Assembly: GCA_023384355.1 (NCBI GenBank)
Contig: JAHDWL010000007.1
Coordinates: 36,791 to 100,790 of the forward strand
DNA length: 64,000 nucleotides
Direction: 5' to 3'
From: Anaerolineae bacterium
Lineage (GTDB): Bacteria > Chloroflexota > Anaerolineae > Promineifilales > Promineifilaceae
Shown here: one piece after another, positions 52,043-62,171 of the stretch
Numbering within the stretch: position 1 is the first letter of the stretch
Layout: each line of letters begins with the position of its first letter
The notes under the pieces: generated by a model
What the model was told of the DNA's origin: nothing
Seen by the model: only the letters and a program-made list of their open reading frames with translations
Databases searched by the model: none
Program-made: the position numbers and the translations under genes

Positions 52043-54868
52043 ATGGGAACTACCTATGTCGCGGTCGATGTGGAGACAACCGGTCTGGACCCGTCGCGGG
52101 ACGCGATCATTGAAGTCGCGGCCGTCACGTTTCGCGGGGCCGACATCCTCGATGAGTTCGCATCGCTCGTTAACCCCCTGATCGACATCCCCCCGTTCAT
52201 CAGCCGGCTGACGTCGATCACCGACGACATGGTGGCCGACGCGCCGACGATCGATACCCTGCGGTCGACGCTGCGACGAAAGCTGGGCGACAACGTCCTG
52301 GTCGGCCACAACGTGGAGTTCGATCTCGGCTTTCTGCGCGAGGCGCGGCTGGGGTTCGGCAATCGACGCATCGACACGCTGACGCTGGCTTCCATTCTGG
52401 TGCCCGAGGCGGGACGCTTCAGCCTGAGCGCGCTGGCCGAATTTCTGGACCTTCCGCGGGATACCGGTCGCGATCATCGCGCGCTGGCCGACGCTGAGCT
52501 GACGATCGAGTTGTTCCTGGCCCTGCGCGAGCGCGCGCTGGCCCTCTCACTGGCCCAACTGGAGGAGATCGTCGGAGCCGGCAAGGGCCTCGGCTGGCCG
52601 GAGACGCTGTTCTTCGAGGAAGCCCTGGCCGAACGCGCGCGCGCGGCTTTTGAGGGCAGCGAGCTGCGCGCGCGAGGCCGATTGCAACGACTCTACGATC
52701 CGCCAACCGTAGAAGGGGCCTCGCTAACACCTGCCGAACAGCCCGCGCCGCTGGACGTGGCCGCCCTGACCGCGCTCATCGAACCGGGCGGCCAGTTCGA
52801 CCGGGCATTTCCCGGTTTCGAGCACCGGCCGCAGCAGGTTGAGATGCTGCAAACCGTGACCGAGTCCTTCAACGAGGGGCGGCAAATTCTGGTGGAGGCG
52901 GGCACGGGCACGGGCAAAAGCCTGGGCTATTTGCTGCCGGCCGCGTTCTGGGCCATGGGCAACGGCCGCCGCGTGGTCGTTTCCACGAACACCATCAACC
53001 TGCAAGACCAGCTGATCGACAAGGATATTCCCGCGTTGCGGGAGACGCTCCGCCTCGACCTGCGCGCGGCCATTCGCAAGGGTCGCAGCAACTACATTTG
53101 CACCCGCCTGTTCCAGCAGATGCGACGCAGCGGGCCGGGCAGCGCTGACGAAATGACCCTCTACGCGCGCATCCTGCTGTGGCTGCCGCACTCGCGGACG
53201 GGCGACGTGGGCGAGATTGCCCTGCGCACGCCGGGCGAGCGGCAAGCCTGGGCCAAGATCAACAGCGAAAACCCCACCTGCACCGCCGACCAGTGCGCGG
53301 CCGAGAACTGCCCGCTCCATATCGCCCGCCGCCAATCCGAAATTGCCCATCTGGTCGTCGTCAATCATTCGCTGCTGCTGGCTGACCTGCGATCCGACGG
53401 CAAGGTATTGCCGGAGTACCAGGACCTGATCATCGACGAGGCTCACCATCTGGAGTCAGCAGTCACCGACGGGCTGAGCTTCCGGGCCGACCGTCGATCG
53501 CTGGAGGCGGTTCTGGAGGAGGTGACGCGGCCGCGGGCCGGGCTGGTGGCCAACGCCCAGCAGCGTATCGCCGCCATCGCGCCGCGGGAAATCAGCCAGG
53601 AAATAGAAGGGATCGCCGATCGCATGCGCGCTGACGCCCAGCTGGCCACCCTGCGGACCGAGGAGTTTTTCACGACGGTCGATTTTTTCCTGCGCGGCAT
53701 CGAGCGCGAGCGCAGCCAGTTCGCGTCCCAGATCCGCCTGACCCAGGCCGTGCGCACGCAGCCGGATTACCATCTCATCGAAGAAGGCTGGGCCGATCTG
53801 AGCAGACTGTACGCCGTCATCGTCAAGGGCTTCAAGAGTTTGATCGAGATCGTGACCGAGATGTCGCGCGCGGTGGATATTGAGGGCGGGGACGAGTTGC
53901 GAGCCGCGCTCATCAGCAATGCCCAGATGCTGGAGGAGGCGCGGGTCAATCTGGATGCGCTGGTGGCGGAACCCGACGCGGGCATGATCTATTGGGTGGA
54001 ACAGTTCAGGGATGCGATCTCGTTGCACGCCGCGCCGCTCCACGTCGGCCCGCTGGTCGAATCCCACATCTTCCAGACCAAGGAAACGGTGGTGCTGACT
54101 TCGGCCACGCTGCGGACGGCGGGCTATGGCCGGCCCGAATCGACGTTCGATTACGTGCGCGATCGGCTGCACGCCCAAGACGCCGACGAACTGGCCGTCG
54201 GATCGCCGTTTGATTACAGGAATTCCACGTTGCTCTATCTGGTCACCGACATCCCGGAGCCGAACCAGCCGGGCTACCAGCGGGCGCTGGAGCAGGCGAT
54301 CGTCGACGCGGCTGTCACGGTGGGCGGCCGCACGCTGGCGCTCTTCACGGCCAACAACCATCTGAGCCAGACGGCCACAGCCATCGAGAGCCGCCTGGCG
54401 AGTCGCAATATCACCACGCTGATCCAGAATCAGGGCGCGTCGCGGCAGCAATTGCTGGAGCAGTTCCGTCGCGAGGGGGCGCGGTCGGTGCTGCTGGGGA
54501 CGCGATCATTCTGGGAGGGCGTGGACATCCCCGGCCCGGCGCTGACAGCGCTGATCATCGCCAAGCTGCCGTTCGACGTGCCGAGCGACCCCATCTTTGC
54601 CGCGCGGTCGGAGACGTATGAGAACCCGTTCTACGAATACTCCATCCCCGAAGCGGTGTTGAAGTTCCGGCAGGGGTTCGGCCGGCTCATACGGCGCACG
54701 ACCGACGAGGGCGCGGTCATCATCCTGGACAAACGCGTTCTGACCAAGCGCTACGGGCAGATGTTTCTGGAGGCGCTGCCGGACTGCACGGTGGTTCGCC
54801 AGCGGTCGGACAGGATTGGGGAACTGCTTGAGCGGTGGATGGCGCGGGATCGTAACAAGCGGTTATGA
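52043..54868 (+). CDS. dinG: DinG-type helicase fused to DnaQ-like exonuclease
   Basis: This 941-aa protein has an N-terminal DnaQ/ExoIII-family 3'-5' exonuclease (residues 1-170; VAVDVETTGLDP, GHNVEFDLGFL, DHRALADAELT). It is followed by a superfamily 2 XPD/DinG-like helicase: EAGTGTGKSLGYLLPAA, four Cys for an iron-sulphur cluster (YICTRLF ... CTADQCAAENC), the DEAH box in LIIDEAHHLE, and RQGFGRLIRRTTDEG. This fusion occurs in Firmicutes and Chloroflexota (YpvA/DinG). It probably resolves DNA structures in repair. The ribosome-binding site is weak. Confidence 0.93.
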   Translation: MGTTYVAVDVETTGLDPSRDAIIEVAAVTFRGADILDEFASLVNPLIDIPPFISRLTSITDDMVADAPTIDTLRSTLRRKLGDNVLVGHNVEFDLGFLREARLGFGNRRIDTLTLASILVPEAGRFSLSALAEFLDLPRDTGRDHRALADAELTIELFLALRERALALSLAQLEEIVGAGKGLGWPETLFFEEALAERARAAFEGSELRARGRLQRLYDPPTVEGASLTPAEQPAPLDVAALTALIEPGGQFDRAFPGFEHRPQQVEMLQTVTESFNEGRQILVEAGTGTGKSLGYLLPAAFWAMGNGRRVVVSTNTINLQDQLIDKDIPALRETLRLDLRAAIRKGRSNYICTRLFQQMRRSGPGSADEMTLYARILLWLPHSRTGDVGEIALRTPGERQAWAKINSENPTCTADQCAAENCPLHIARRQSEIAHLVVVNHSLLLADLRSDGKVLPEYQDLIIDEAHHLESAVTDGLSFRADRRSLEAVLEEVTRPRAGLVANAQQRIAAIAPREISQEIEGIADRMRADAQLATLRTEEFFTTVDFFLRGIERERSQFASQIRLTQAVRTQPDYHLIEEGWADLSRLYAVIVKGFKSLIEIVTEMSRAVDIEGGDELRAALISNAQMLEEARVNLDALVAEPDAGMIYWVEQFRDAISLHAAPLHVGPLVESHIFQTKETVVLTSATLRTAGYGRPESTFDYVRDRLHAQDADELAVGSPFDYRNSTLLYLVTDIPEPNQPGYQRALEQAIVDAAVTVGGRTLALFTANNHLSQTATAIESRLASRNITTLIQNQGASRQQLLEQFRREGARSVLLGTRSFWEGVDIPGPALTALIIAKLPFDVPSDPIFAARSETYENPFYEYSIPEAVLKFRQGFGRLIRRTTDEGAVIILDKRVLTKRYGQMFLEALPDCTVVRQRSDRIGELLERWMARDRNKRL

Positions 54869-54988
54869 GATAACCCATTTGCGCACACTCTTATTCCCGG
54901 AGCTTTCCACGCCCCATATCTCATCCTATCCTAGCCTTCCCTGAAAAAACTTCGACTCCGGCCCCGGCCGCGCTACAATTCCCGACAT

Positions 54989-57937
54989 ATGGCCGCACAT
55001 CGCGGGGAACCCACACGGCGGCGGCCGCTCACGCCGCTCCTCATTCTGCTTCTGCTGATGCTGTTGGGCTTTGCCCTTCGCGCTCACAACCTCGACGCCT
55101 TCAGCTTCTGGACCGACGAAGGCCTGACGCCGGCGCGCTCCGGCTATGCGCTGTCCCAAATCCTGCGCAACGAGATCGTCATCCAGGGTATCGTCACGAA
55201 GGACACCCATCCACCGCTTTACTACCTGGTCATCCACCTGACGCGACAACTGTTCGGCGCGTCCGATTTCGCCTTCCGCTATCCGTCGGTATTGTTCGGC
55301 GTGTTACTCATCCCGCTTATCTACAAGCTCGGCCGGCGCATGGGTGGCCGGACGGTGGGGCTGCTGGTCGCGCTGCTGGCGGCCGTCAACCCGCTGCAGG
55401 TCTACTATAGCCAGGAAGCGCGGATGTACACGCTGCTGGTGCTGCTGGTGACGGGGATGAGCTACGTATTGTGGCAAGCGATCGACCAGATACGAGATAC
55501 GAAATACGAGAAACGAAATACGGGATCGTTTCTAATATCTCCTGCCGGTGGCCTTCTACTGTACATGCTTTTCGCCGCCCTTGCTTTCTATACCCATTAC
55601 ACCGTCGCCTTTCTCATCGCCGTGCAGGGGTTGTTCTGGGCCTGGGTGTTATGGCGATCAGGGTTGAAATGGGTCATCATCGCTGCCGCGGCCGTGGCCG
55701 TGCTGGTCGCCGTCCCGCTCATCCCCTACACCATCCCGCGACTGCTCTCCGGGGCCGAGGCCAACTACTTCTACGTCTCGCCGCTGACCATGCTTCTCGA
55801 CGTCGTCCGCTTCTTCAACCTCGGCCTGACGGCCGACTTCGGGCGGCCGTTCGCCGTGGCCCTCAATGTACTGGCCTTCGGGTTGCTGCTGCTGGGCGTC
55901 CGGGCCGCCGCGAGATACGAGATACGAAATACGAAATACGACAGAACCGTTCCGGATTCGTCATTCGTCGTTCGTCATTCGTCATTCATCCGTCCCGTCT
56001 TTCTGCTCTCCTGGCTGCTCGCCGTCGCCTTCGGCCTCATGGCCGGATCGATCCTGTTCAAGCCGATGTATCAGGGCGTGCGCCACATCATGGCCGGCAG
56101 TCCGGCATTTCTGTTGCTGCTGGCATTTGGGCTGGCCGGCTTTAAGATGCGAGAGGCGAGAGGCGAGAGGCGAACCACCTCCCGGCGATTGTCCCGCATC
56201 CTGTATCCCTTCCTCATATTCCTAATCCTGGCCGGTTCCGCGGTCGCCCTGTTCAACCTTTACGCCAATCCGGCTTACGCGAAGGACGATTTCCGGGCCA
56301 TTGTGCGGTTCATTGAGACCCGCGCCGGCGATCGGGACGTGATCGTCTATAATAATGCCGTGTTGCTGCCGTTGCATGAGCATTATCGGCGGCGCGACGA
56401 CATCGCCGTCACCGCGCTGCCCGTCTACCCGCAAATGGCCACCGGCCGGGAACCGGAGCTGGCAGCTCTGGCCCGCGACTACGAGCGCGTCTGGTTCATC
56501 ACCGACCCCCCCGCCGACAAGCGTGACGAGGAGAAGCTGATCCAGGGCTGGCTGGACGCCAATCTGACCGAGACCATCAATCGCCTCTTTCCCGCCCGCA
56601 CGACCGAGGCGCGAGTGATCGCCTATTCGACCGATCGCAGCGCGGCACCCGTCGCGCCGGCGGGCAGTTCGGAGCAGCCATGCGCCCTCTCTTCCCTTCT
56701 CCCCTGCTCTCTTTCCGGTTTCCCCGTCCTGGCAAGCGTCGCGTTTGATTCGCCCCTCGCGCTGCCGTCGCTCTGGGTAGACCTGGTGTGGGAGGGCGAG
56801 CGACCGGCCGCCAACAATTCGCTCGTTTTCACGCTAAGCGACCCGGACGGCAAGGAGCGTCTCCGCGAGGCGCGCCCCATACTGCCCGACGACGACACCC
56901 GTTGGGACGACTCCGCGCCCAACCACCTCAGTTATGATATTCCGCTGCCGCCCGGCCTGCCACCGGCGAGCTACACGTTGTCGGTTGCGCCGGAGGGCAA
57001 CGAGCCGCTGCCCTTGGGCGTGGTCGATGTTGCCCCAACGGTCGCATGGCCCACCGCTCCGGAAACGCTGTTCGCCGGTATGCGCGACGCCGACGGCCGT
57101 CCGTTGACGCCTGCAGGTCGGCCGGTTGCCGTTTTCGCGAACGGCCTCGAATTGGCCGGCATCGTTCCGTGGGATGACGCCGTGCTGCCCGGCAACACCC
57201 TGCCCGTCACTCTTTTCTGGCGTGTAGGGCTGGACGGTGTTGACCTGAGCGATCTGCGCTACCTGCTGGAAGTCGTGGACAGTCGGGGCAACGTGCTCCG
57301 CTCGCAGGAGGGCAGACCCGGCGCGTCGTGGCTGGGGCAGATGCCGGCCGGGACGCTGCTGCGTGAGGACACCGGCCTCTACATCCGCCCCGACAGCCGG
57401 CCGGGCGACTACCGCCTGCGCTGGACGCTGCTGAACGGCGACACGCCACTCGGCGAGCCGGTCATCCGCGGCCGCATCGCCGTCGAGTCGTGGCCGCTGG
57501 AGACAGCTGTCCCGGCCGCGCCCTACTCCGTCGCCGCTGAATTCGGCCCGACCATACGGCTGCCTGCCTATTACATGGGCGTGCCCACAGACGGATTGCT
57601 CGACCTGACCTTCTACTGGCAGGCGCAGGCTGTGCCGGAGCGCGACTACGCGGTTTTCGTCCATCTGGTCAACGAGGCGGGGGAGATCGTCGCCCAGGTC
57701 GATTCCATTCCTGCCGGCGGCACGCGGCCGACAACAGGCTGGCGCGCAAGAGAGGTCATCACCGACAGCCACAATTTGCCCATCCCGGCCGATCTGCCGC
57801 CCGGCCCTTACCGGGTTTACCTCGGTCTCTATGACCCGGCCGACGGCACGCGGCCGTCGGTCACGCTCGACGGCGCACCCCAGCCCGACAACCAGCTACT
57901 TCTGACGACGCTGCATCTGCCGGAGGACGCGCAATGA
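54989..57937 (+). CDS. GT-C glycosyltransferase (PMT_2/ArnT-like) with in-frame heptamer insertions
   Basis: This 982-aa membrane enzyme has a first helix (about 10-25), the acidic motif FWTDEGLTP, THPPLYYLV and YYSQEARMYTLLVLL. These are typical of GT39/PMT_2-like enzymes that use polyprenyl-phosphate sugars outside the membrane. About ten helices lie in residues 10-430. The C-terminal half (about 520-982) is a soluble, beta-rich region with repeated 'PPGLPPASYTL' and 'RPGDYRLRWTL' modules. Several 7-bp arrays are translated in loops (about residues 167-178, 308-334 and 387-396). It overlaps the next GT-C gene by ATGA. Confidence 0.87.
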   Translation: MAAHRGEPTRRRPLTPLLILLLLMLLGFALRAHNLDAFSFWTDEGLTPARSGYALSQILRNEIVIQGIVTKDTHPPLYYLVIHLTRQLFGASDFAFRYPSVLFGVLLIPLIYKLGRRMGGRTVGLLVALLAAVNPLQVYYSQEARMYTLLVLLVTGMSYVLWQAIDQIRDTKYEKRNTGSFLISPAGGLLLYMLFAALAFYTHYTVAFLIAVQGLFWAWVLWRSGLKWVIIAAAAVAVLVAVPLIPYTIPRLLSGAEANYFYVSPLTMLLDVVRFFNLGLTADFGRPFAVALNVLAFGLLLLGVRAAARYEIRNTKYDRTVPDSSFVVRHSSFIRPVFLLSWLLAVAFGLMAGSILFKPMYQGVRHIMAGSPAFLLLLAFGLAGFKMREARGERRTTSRRLSRILYPFLIFLILAGSAVALFNLYANPAYAKDDFRAIVRFIETRAGDRDVIVYNNAVLLPLHEHYRRRDDIAVTALPVYPQMATGREPELAALARDYERVWFITDPPADKRDEEKLIQGWLDANLTETINRLFPARTTEARVIAYSTDRSAAPVAPAGSSEQPCALSSLLPCSLSGFPVLASVAFDSPLALPSLWVDLVWEGERPAANNSLVFTLSDPDGKERLREARPILPDDDTRWDDSAPNHLSYDIPLPPGLPPASYTLSVAPEGNEPLPLGVVDVAPTVAWPTAPETLFAGMRDADGRPLTPAGRPVAVFANGLELAGIVPWDDAVLPGNTLPVTLFWRVGLDGVDLSDLRYLLEVVDSRGNVLRSQEGRPGASWLGQMPAGTLLREDTGLYIRPDSRPGDYRLRWTLLNGDTPLGEPVIRGRIAVESWPLETAVPAAPYSVAAEFGPTIRLPAYYMGVPTDGLLDLTFYWQAQAVPERDYAVFVHLVNEAGEIVAQVDSIPAGGTRPTTGWRAREVITDSHNLPIPADLPPGPYRVYLGLYDPADGTRPSVTLDGAPQPDNQLLLTTLHLPEDAQ
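55488..55522. repeat. In-frame heptamer array (AGATACG units)
   Basis: Five units: AGATACG twice, AAATACG, AGAAACG, AAATACG. They translate as QIRDTKYEKRNTG within the loop after a membrane helix. The unit is stop-free in all frames on this strand. Confidence 0.85.
55913..55990. repeat. In-frame heptamer arrays, two unit families
   Basis: AGATACG twice and AAATACG twice (55913-55940), a 15-bp spacer, then ATTCGTC twice, GTTCGTC, ATTCGTC, ATTCATC (55956-55990). They encode RYEIRNTKYD and SSFVVRHSSF, in a loop between two predicted helices. Both unit types are in their stop-free orientation. Confidence 0.85.
56149..56176. repeat. In-frame heptamer array (GCGAGAG units)
   Basis: GCGAGAG three times then GCGAACC. 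It encodes the basic loop REARGERRT just after a membrane helix, where extra positive charge on the cytoplasmic side would be tolerated. Confidence 0.8.
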
Positions 57938-60207
57938 AACGACAACGCCTCCTGCTCGGCCTGATTCTGGCCGGCTACCTGATCATCACCCTGGGCTATG
58001 GAGCGATCAACCCGCTCTTTGAAGCGCCGGATGAGAACTGGCATTTCTTCACCACCGCCTATATCGCCCGAAACGGCCGCCTGCCGGTTGTGGAAGACCC
58101 GCCCGATCCTTTTTTGGGGCAGGAAGCGGCCCAGCCGCCGCTCTACTATCTGCTCGGAGCGGCGCTCATCGCGCCCGTGATGCCGGATGACGTGCAGGTG
58201 TGGCGCGACGCCATCCACGAGAACCCGTTCGCCTGGATCGGCGACGCCTCGGCGCTGGCCAACGTCAACCGCATGGTCCATAACCCGGCCGAAACGTGGC
58301 CGTGGCAGGGTTACCCGGCTGTCGCCCACCTGCTGCGCGTCTTCTCGACGTTGCTGGGGCTGGGGACACTCTTGTGTATCTATGTCGGCGGCCGATCGCT
58401 GTGGCCGGAGAGCCGGACGCGGCCGCTGATGGCCACGGCGCTGACGGCATTCCTGCCGCAATTCAACTTTCTCCATGCTTCGATCACCAACGACACGCTG
58501 GTCATTTTCCTGTGCAGCCTGGCTCTCGTGCAGTTGATCCGGTTGTGGAGCGAGAACGAGTCGCCGCCGGACCCGGCAGGTCGCTCCAGACCTGATAGAG
58601 CGAGGGCTGCCCCGCGCCTCATCCTGCTCGGCCTGACCGTCGGCCTGGCGGCGCTGAGCAAGAACGCGGGCGTCCTGCTGCTGCTCTACAGCCTTGGTTT
58701 TCTGGCCGTCATCGGTCTGCGCGACCGGGACTATCGTTTCATCCTGCGCGCGGCCGCGCTTGTTACCGTCCCGGCGGTGCTCGTCGCGGGGTGGCTGTGG
58801 GTGCGCAATCAGCAGCTATACGGCGACTGGACGGCCACCGCGCCCTTCATCGCCATCGCCGGCGGCGATCGCGGCTACAGTTTGGGGCAGGTATTGGCCG
58901 AAAGCGACGGGCTTATCGCCTCGTCGGTGGCCGTTTTCGGTTGGTTCAATCTTCGGCCGCCGGATTGGGTCTACTGGGTCTGGTTCGGCATCGCCGGGCT
59001 GGCGGTTGTCGGGGCGTTGGCTTGCGCGCTCCGCGCCCGGCGACAGCGCTCGACCGCGTCCATCGATTCGCACTCGTCATTCGTCATTCATCGGCCCTCA
59101 CTCATTCTCGCGCTATGGCCACTGATGGTCTACGCGGGGCTGGTCATGTTCATGATGCAGACCGAGGCCGCGCAGGGTCGCCTGCTCTTACCGGCGATCC
59201 TGCCCATCGCCCTGGGGGCGGCCTGGGGGCTGGCCGGGTGGGGACGCTGCGCGCCGGGGGCGTTGGGGTCGTTCAATCGTCGCCTCGCGCCGCTGGTGGC
59301 GCTGGCAGCGCTGGTCACCAGCGTCTATTGCCTGATGCTGGTCATCCGGCCCGCCTATCGGCCGCCGCCAGTCGTTGCCGTCATGCCGGATAGCGCCACC
59401 GCCGTCCTGCCCGAACTGGTTGACAGAGGGCTGGGAATCTCCCTGCTGGGGGCCGAAGTGGAGACGGAGACGGCGCGGCCCGGCGATATCGTCCGGCTGA
59501 CGCTCTACTGGCGAGCCGACGAGCCGTTGAATGAGCCGCCGGAGTTCGTGCTGGAGCTGTTTGGGCGGGAGACTAAACGTATCGCCAACATGCACAGCTA
59601 CCACGGCCGCGGTCTGTTCCCGGCCAACTTGTGGCCGGCGGGAGCGATCATCGCCGACAGCTTTGCCGTGCGGGTTGACCAGGACGCCGAAGCGCCGGTG
59701 TTGGGCCGCGTCTTTGCCCGCATCAACGACGGTCTGCCGGGCATCGAGGTCGCCACGGTGCGCATCGTGCCACAGGAACCGTTGCCCGCCCCCGGCAGCT
59801 GGCTGGCCGAGCTGGGCGAACATATCGCGCTGGTGAGCGCCGACATCGTCCCGGCACAGGCGCTTCCCGGGCAGAATATTCAGATCAAGGTGCGCTGGTA
59901 TGTGCCGCGCGGCGTGCCGGGCCAAGATTACACCACGCTGATCCATCTGGGCCAGCCCGATGCGCCGCCGCTGAGCACCGGCGACAGCCCACCGCTGGGC
60001 GGCGACTTCCCCACCAGCGCCTGGGGTAACGGCGAGGCTATCGATGACAGCTACTTCCTCGCTATCCCGGTTGACATCACTCCCGGCCGCTATCCGGTGT
60101 GGATCGGCATGTATGATCCCGTGACGGGAGAGCGGCTGCCGGTGAAGGTCGAGGGCGAGTTGCAGCCGAATGAGGTGTATCTGGCCGGGTGGGTCGAGGT
60201 CGAATGA
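57934..60207 (+). CDS. GT-C family membrane glycosyltransferase
   Basis: This 757-aa protein has about 10-12 membrane helices in the first 480 residues and a soluble beta-rich C-terminal part. The first extracytoplasmic loop carries FEAPDENWHFF (the acidic catalytic motif expected in GT-C enzymes) and EAAQPPLYYLLGA. The C-terminal modules (LGAEVETETARPGDIVRLTLYW, PGRYPVWIGMYDP) resemble those of the preceding GT-C protein. Start and previous stop overlap (ATGA), so the two are coupled. A short heptamer array (59072-59092) is translated as HSSFVIHRPS. Glycan or glycoprotein substrate is unknown. Confidence 0.85.
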   Translation: MKRQRLLLGLILAGYLIITLGYGAINPLFEAPDENWHFFTTAYIARNGRLPVVEDPPDPFLGQEAAQPPLYYLLGAALIAPVMPDDVQVWRDAIHENPFAWIGDASALANVNRMVHNPAETWPWQGYPAVAHLLRVFSTLLGLGTLLCIYVGGRSLWPESRTRPLMATALTAFLPQFNFLHASITNDTLVIFLCSLALVQLIRLWSENESPPDPAGRSRPDRARAAPRLILLGLTVGLAALSKNAGVLLLLYSLGFLAVIGLRDRDYRFILRAAALVTVPAVLVAGWLWVRNQQLYGDWTATAPFIAIAGGDRGYSLGQVLAESDGLIASSVAVFGWFNLRPPDWVYWVWFGIAGLAVVGALACALRARRQRSTASIDSHSSFVIHRPSLILALWPLMVYAGLVMFMMQTEAAQGRLLLPAILPIALGAAWGLAGWGRCAPGALGSFNRRLAPLVALAALVTSVYCLMLVIRPAYRPPPVVAVMPDSATAVLPELVDRGLGISLLGAEVETETARPGDIVRLTLYWRADEPLNEPPEFVLELFGRETKRIANMHSYHGRGLFPANLWPAGAIIADSFAVRVDQDAEAPVLGRVFARINDGLPGIEVATVRIVPQEPLPAPGSWLAELGEHIALVSADIVPAQALPGQNIQIKVRWYVPRGVPGQDYTTLIHLGQPDAPPLSTGDSPPLGGDFPTSAWGNGEAIDDSYFLAIPVDITPGRYPVWIGMYDPVTGERLPVKVEGELQPNEVYLAGWVEVE
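59072..59092. repeat. In-frame heptamer array in second GT-C gene
   Basis: Three units: ACTCGTC, ATTCGTC, ATTCATC. The sequence is closely similar to the end of the array at 55956-55990 in the neighbouring gene and is again in the stop-free orientation. At exactly 21 bp it does not shift the frame. Confidence 0.8.
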
Positions 60208-60274
60208 GCGATCATTGCGAAAACCCCGCGCCTCATGTAGCATCTCCGTGCGCTCTGCGCAATGAGGTAACTGT

Positions 60275-62119
60275 ATGAAATCTTCCCCATCGCTGGCCAC
60301 AGTGCTCATCCTGATCATGCTGCTCATGGTCGTGGCCGCCGGGTTTGTCTTTCTCTTCCAGGCTGAACTGCGCTTCCGCGATCACCTGCGAATACTCTCG
60401 GCCGAAAATGAGACGCTGCGTGGTGAGCGGGCCAACATCGAGCTGGAGCTGTCAGGGGCGGTGGCCACCCGCGATGCCTTGGCCGCCGGATTGGCCGCGG
60501 CCGAGGGAGACACCCGCCTGCTGGAAGGCCAGCTTGTGGAGAGCCAGCAGACCGTGGAGCAATTGACCGGCCAGGTGGCCACCCTCACCGCCGAGGTCGA
60601 TGATCTCGCCGCGGACCTGGTTGAACTGGAGGGCGCTGCACAATCTCGCCCGCCCGTGGCCGAAATCGTCACCCCGGAGGACGGCGGCACATTCCCCGTC
60701 TCCCGTCCCATCGAGATCGTCCTTGTCGCCGGCGACGTGGCCGGGTTGGCGAGCCTCACGCTGGAGGTCAACGGCCGGCGCTTCATCACCTACACGCTGG
60801 ACGGCGAGAAACTTTACGCGCGTACCCTCGACTGGAACGCCCCGGCCCAGGAAGGCGAAGTCTCGTTCACCGTCTCGGCCGTCAATATCAACGGCGCGAA
60901 GAGTGTGCCGCAGTCCGTCACCATCACTTTGGCCGACACCGAGGCTCGCAACGCGGCGACCCGCGCGATCGTCGAGGCCAACGTCAGCGAGATGCGCGGC
61001 CTGGAACCTCTCACGCCCATTGCGCCCGTGGTGCTGACCCGCGACGAGCTGCGTGAACGTCTGGCGGCCGACTTCGCCACGGACACCACCCCCCAAGAGG
61101 CCCGGTTCGAGGTCCTGGAGCTTAGCGCGTTCGACTTTCTGGGGCGGGATTTCGATCTCTACTCCGCCCTTCTGGCCCTGCAGAGCGAGGGGATTCTCGG
61201 CTTCTACGATCCCGATACGGCCGAATTCGTTGTCATCAGCGACGGCGCGCTGCTCGACCCGTCCGCCCAACTCACTCATGCCCACGAGTTCGTCCACGCC
61301 CTGCAGGATCAACACTTTAACCTCGACGCCCTGACTGACGACGCGCTCGACACCGAGGCGCGGGCGGCCGTTCGCGCCCTGGCCGAGGGCGAGGCGGAAC
61401 TGGTGCAGTCTTTCTACCTGTTCGAGGATGGCTTTTTCACCGACGAGGAAGTCGAATCTATCCTGAATCCACCTGACCAGGCCGACGTCGATTTCCTGCG
61501 CGAATTTCCGCCCGTGCTGGTCAATGATTTGGCCTTCGCCTATACCAGCGGTGTGGAGTTTGTCGTGGATCTCTACAAGGAAGGCGGGTTCGAGGCCATC
61601 GATGCCGCCTGGGCAAACCCGCCTGCGTCTACCGAACACATCCTGCACCCCGACCGCTATCGCGCCGGCGACCTGCCGCAGATCGTCGCCCTGGCCCCGC
61701 TCACGGACACGCTCGGCGCGGGCTGGACGCTCCTCAACGAGAACGTCCTGGGCGAGTTTTATCTGCGGGAATATCTGGACCAGCAGCTAACCACCCCGGT
61801 CTCGGCGCGCGCCGCTGCGGGCTGGGGCGGCGATCGTTATGCCGTGTACTGGAATGAGGGCGAGGAGGCGTTGGTGATGGCCATGCGGCTGGTGTGGGAT
61901 TCGCCCGAAGATGCGGCCGAGTTCGCCCGTGCCTACCCCGATTATCCGGCGGCGCTCACCGGCTCCGAGGCTTCTGCCCAACCGGGCGGCAGCACCTGCT
62001 GGACCGGCGACGACGTCATCTGCTTCCTCCAGCTCGACGGCGACTCGCTGATCGCCCGCGCCCCCGACATGCCCACCGCGCTGGCCATACTGGCCACGTT
62101 GAGCGCCCCGCACTCCTAA
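60275..62119 (+). CDS. Membrane-anchored HExxH metallopeptidase-like protein
   Basis: This 614-aa protein has an N-terminal membrane helix (about 10-30), a coiled coil (about 33-125), an Ig-like domain (about 135-210; PPVAEIVTPEDGGTFP start), and a C-terminal domain with the zinc motif HAHEFVHALQDQHF, where HEFVH is HExxH. Further conserved-looking parts are ALAEGEAELVQSFYL (possible third ligand Glu), STEHILHPDRY and VYWNEGEEALVMAMRLVWD. It is probably an extracytoplasmic metallopeptidase of unclear substrate. It is alone between the GT-C pair and the tungstate transporter. Confidence 0.85.
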   Translation: MKSSPSLATVLILIMLLMVVAAGFVFLFQAELRFRDHLRILSAENETLRGERANIELELSGAVATRDALAAGLAAAEGDTRLLEGQLVESQQTVEQLTGQVATLTAEVDDLAADLVELEGAAQSRPPVAEIVTPEDGGTFPVSRPIEIVLVAGDVAGLASLTLEVNGRRFITYTLDGEKLYARTLDWNAPAQEGEVSFTVSAVNINGAKSVPQSVTITLADTEARNAATRAIVEANVSEMRGLEPLTPIAPVVLTRDELRERLAADFATDTTPQEARFEVLELSAFDFLGRDFDLYSALLALQSEGILGFYDPDTAEFVVISDGALLDPSAQLTHAHEFVHALQDQHFNLDALTDDALDTEARAAVRALAEGEAELVQSFYLFEDGFFTDEEVESILNPPDQADVDFLREFPPVLVNDLAFAYTSGVEFVVDLYKEGGFEAIDAAWANPPASTEHILHPDRYRAGDLPQIVALAPLTDTLGAGWTLLNENVLGEFYLREYLDQQLTTPVSARAAAGWGGDRYAVYWNEGEEALVMAMRLVWDSPEDAAEFARAYPDYPAALTGSEASAQPGGSTCWTGDDVICFLQLDGDSLIARAPDMPTALAILATLSAPHS

Positions 62120-62171
62120 GCTTAACTGCTGCCCGTCCCCGTCTTCATTCGCCACTCTCCCGCCGGATAGC

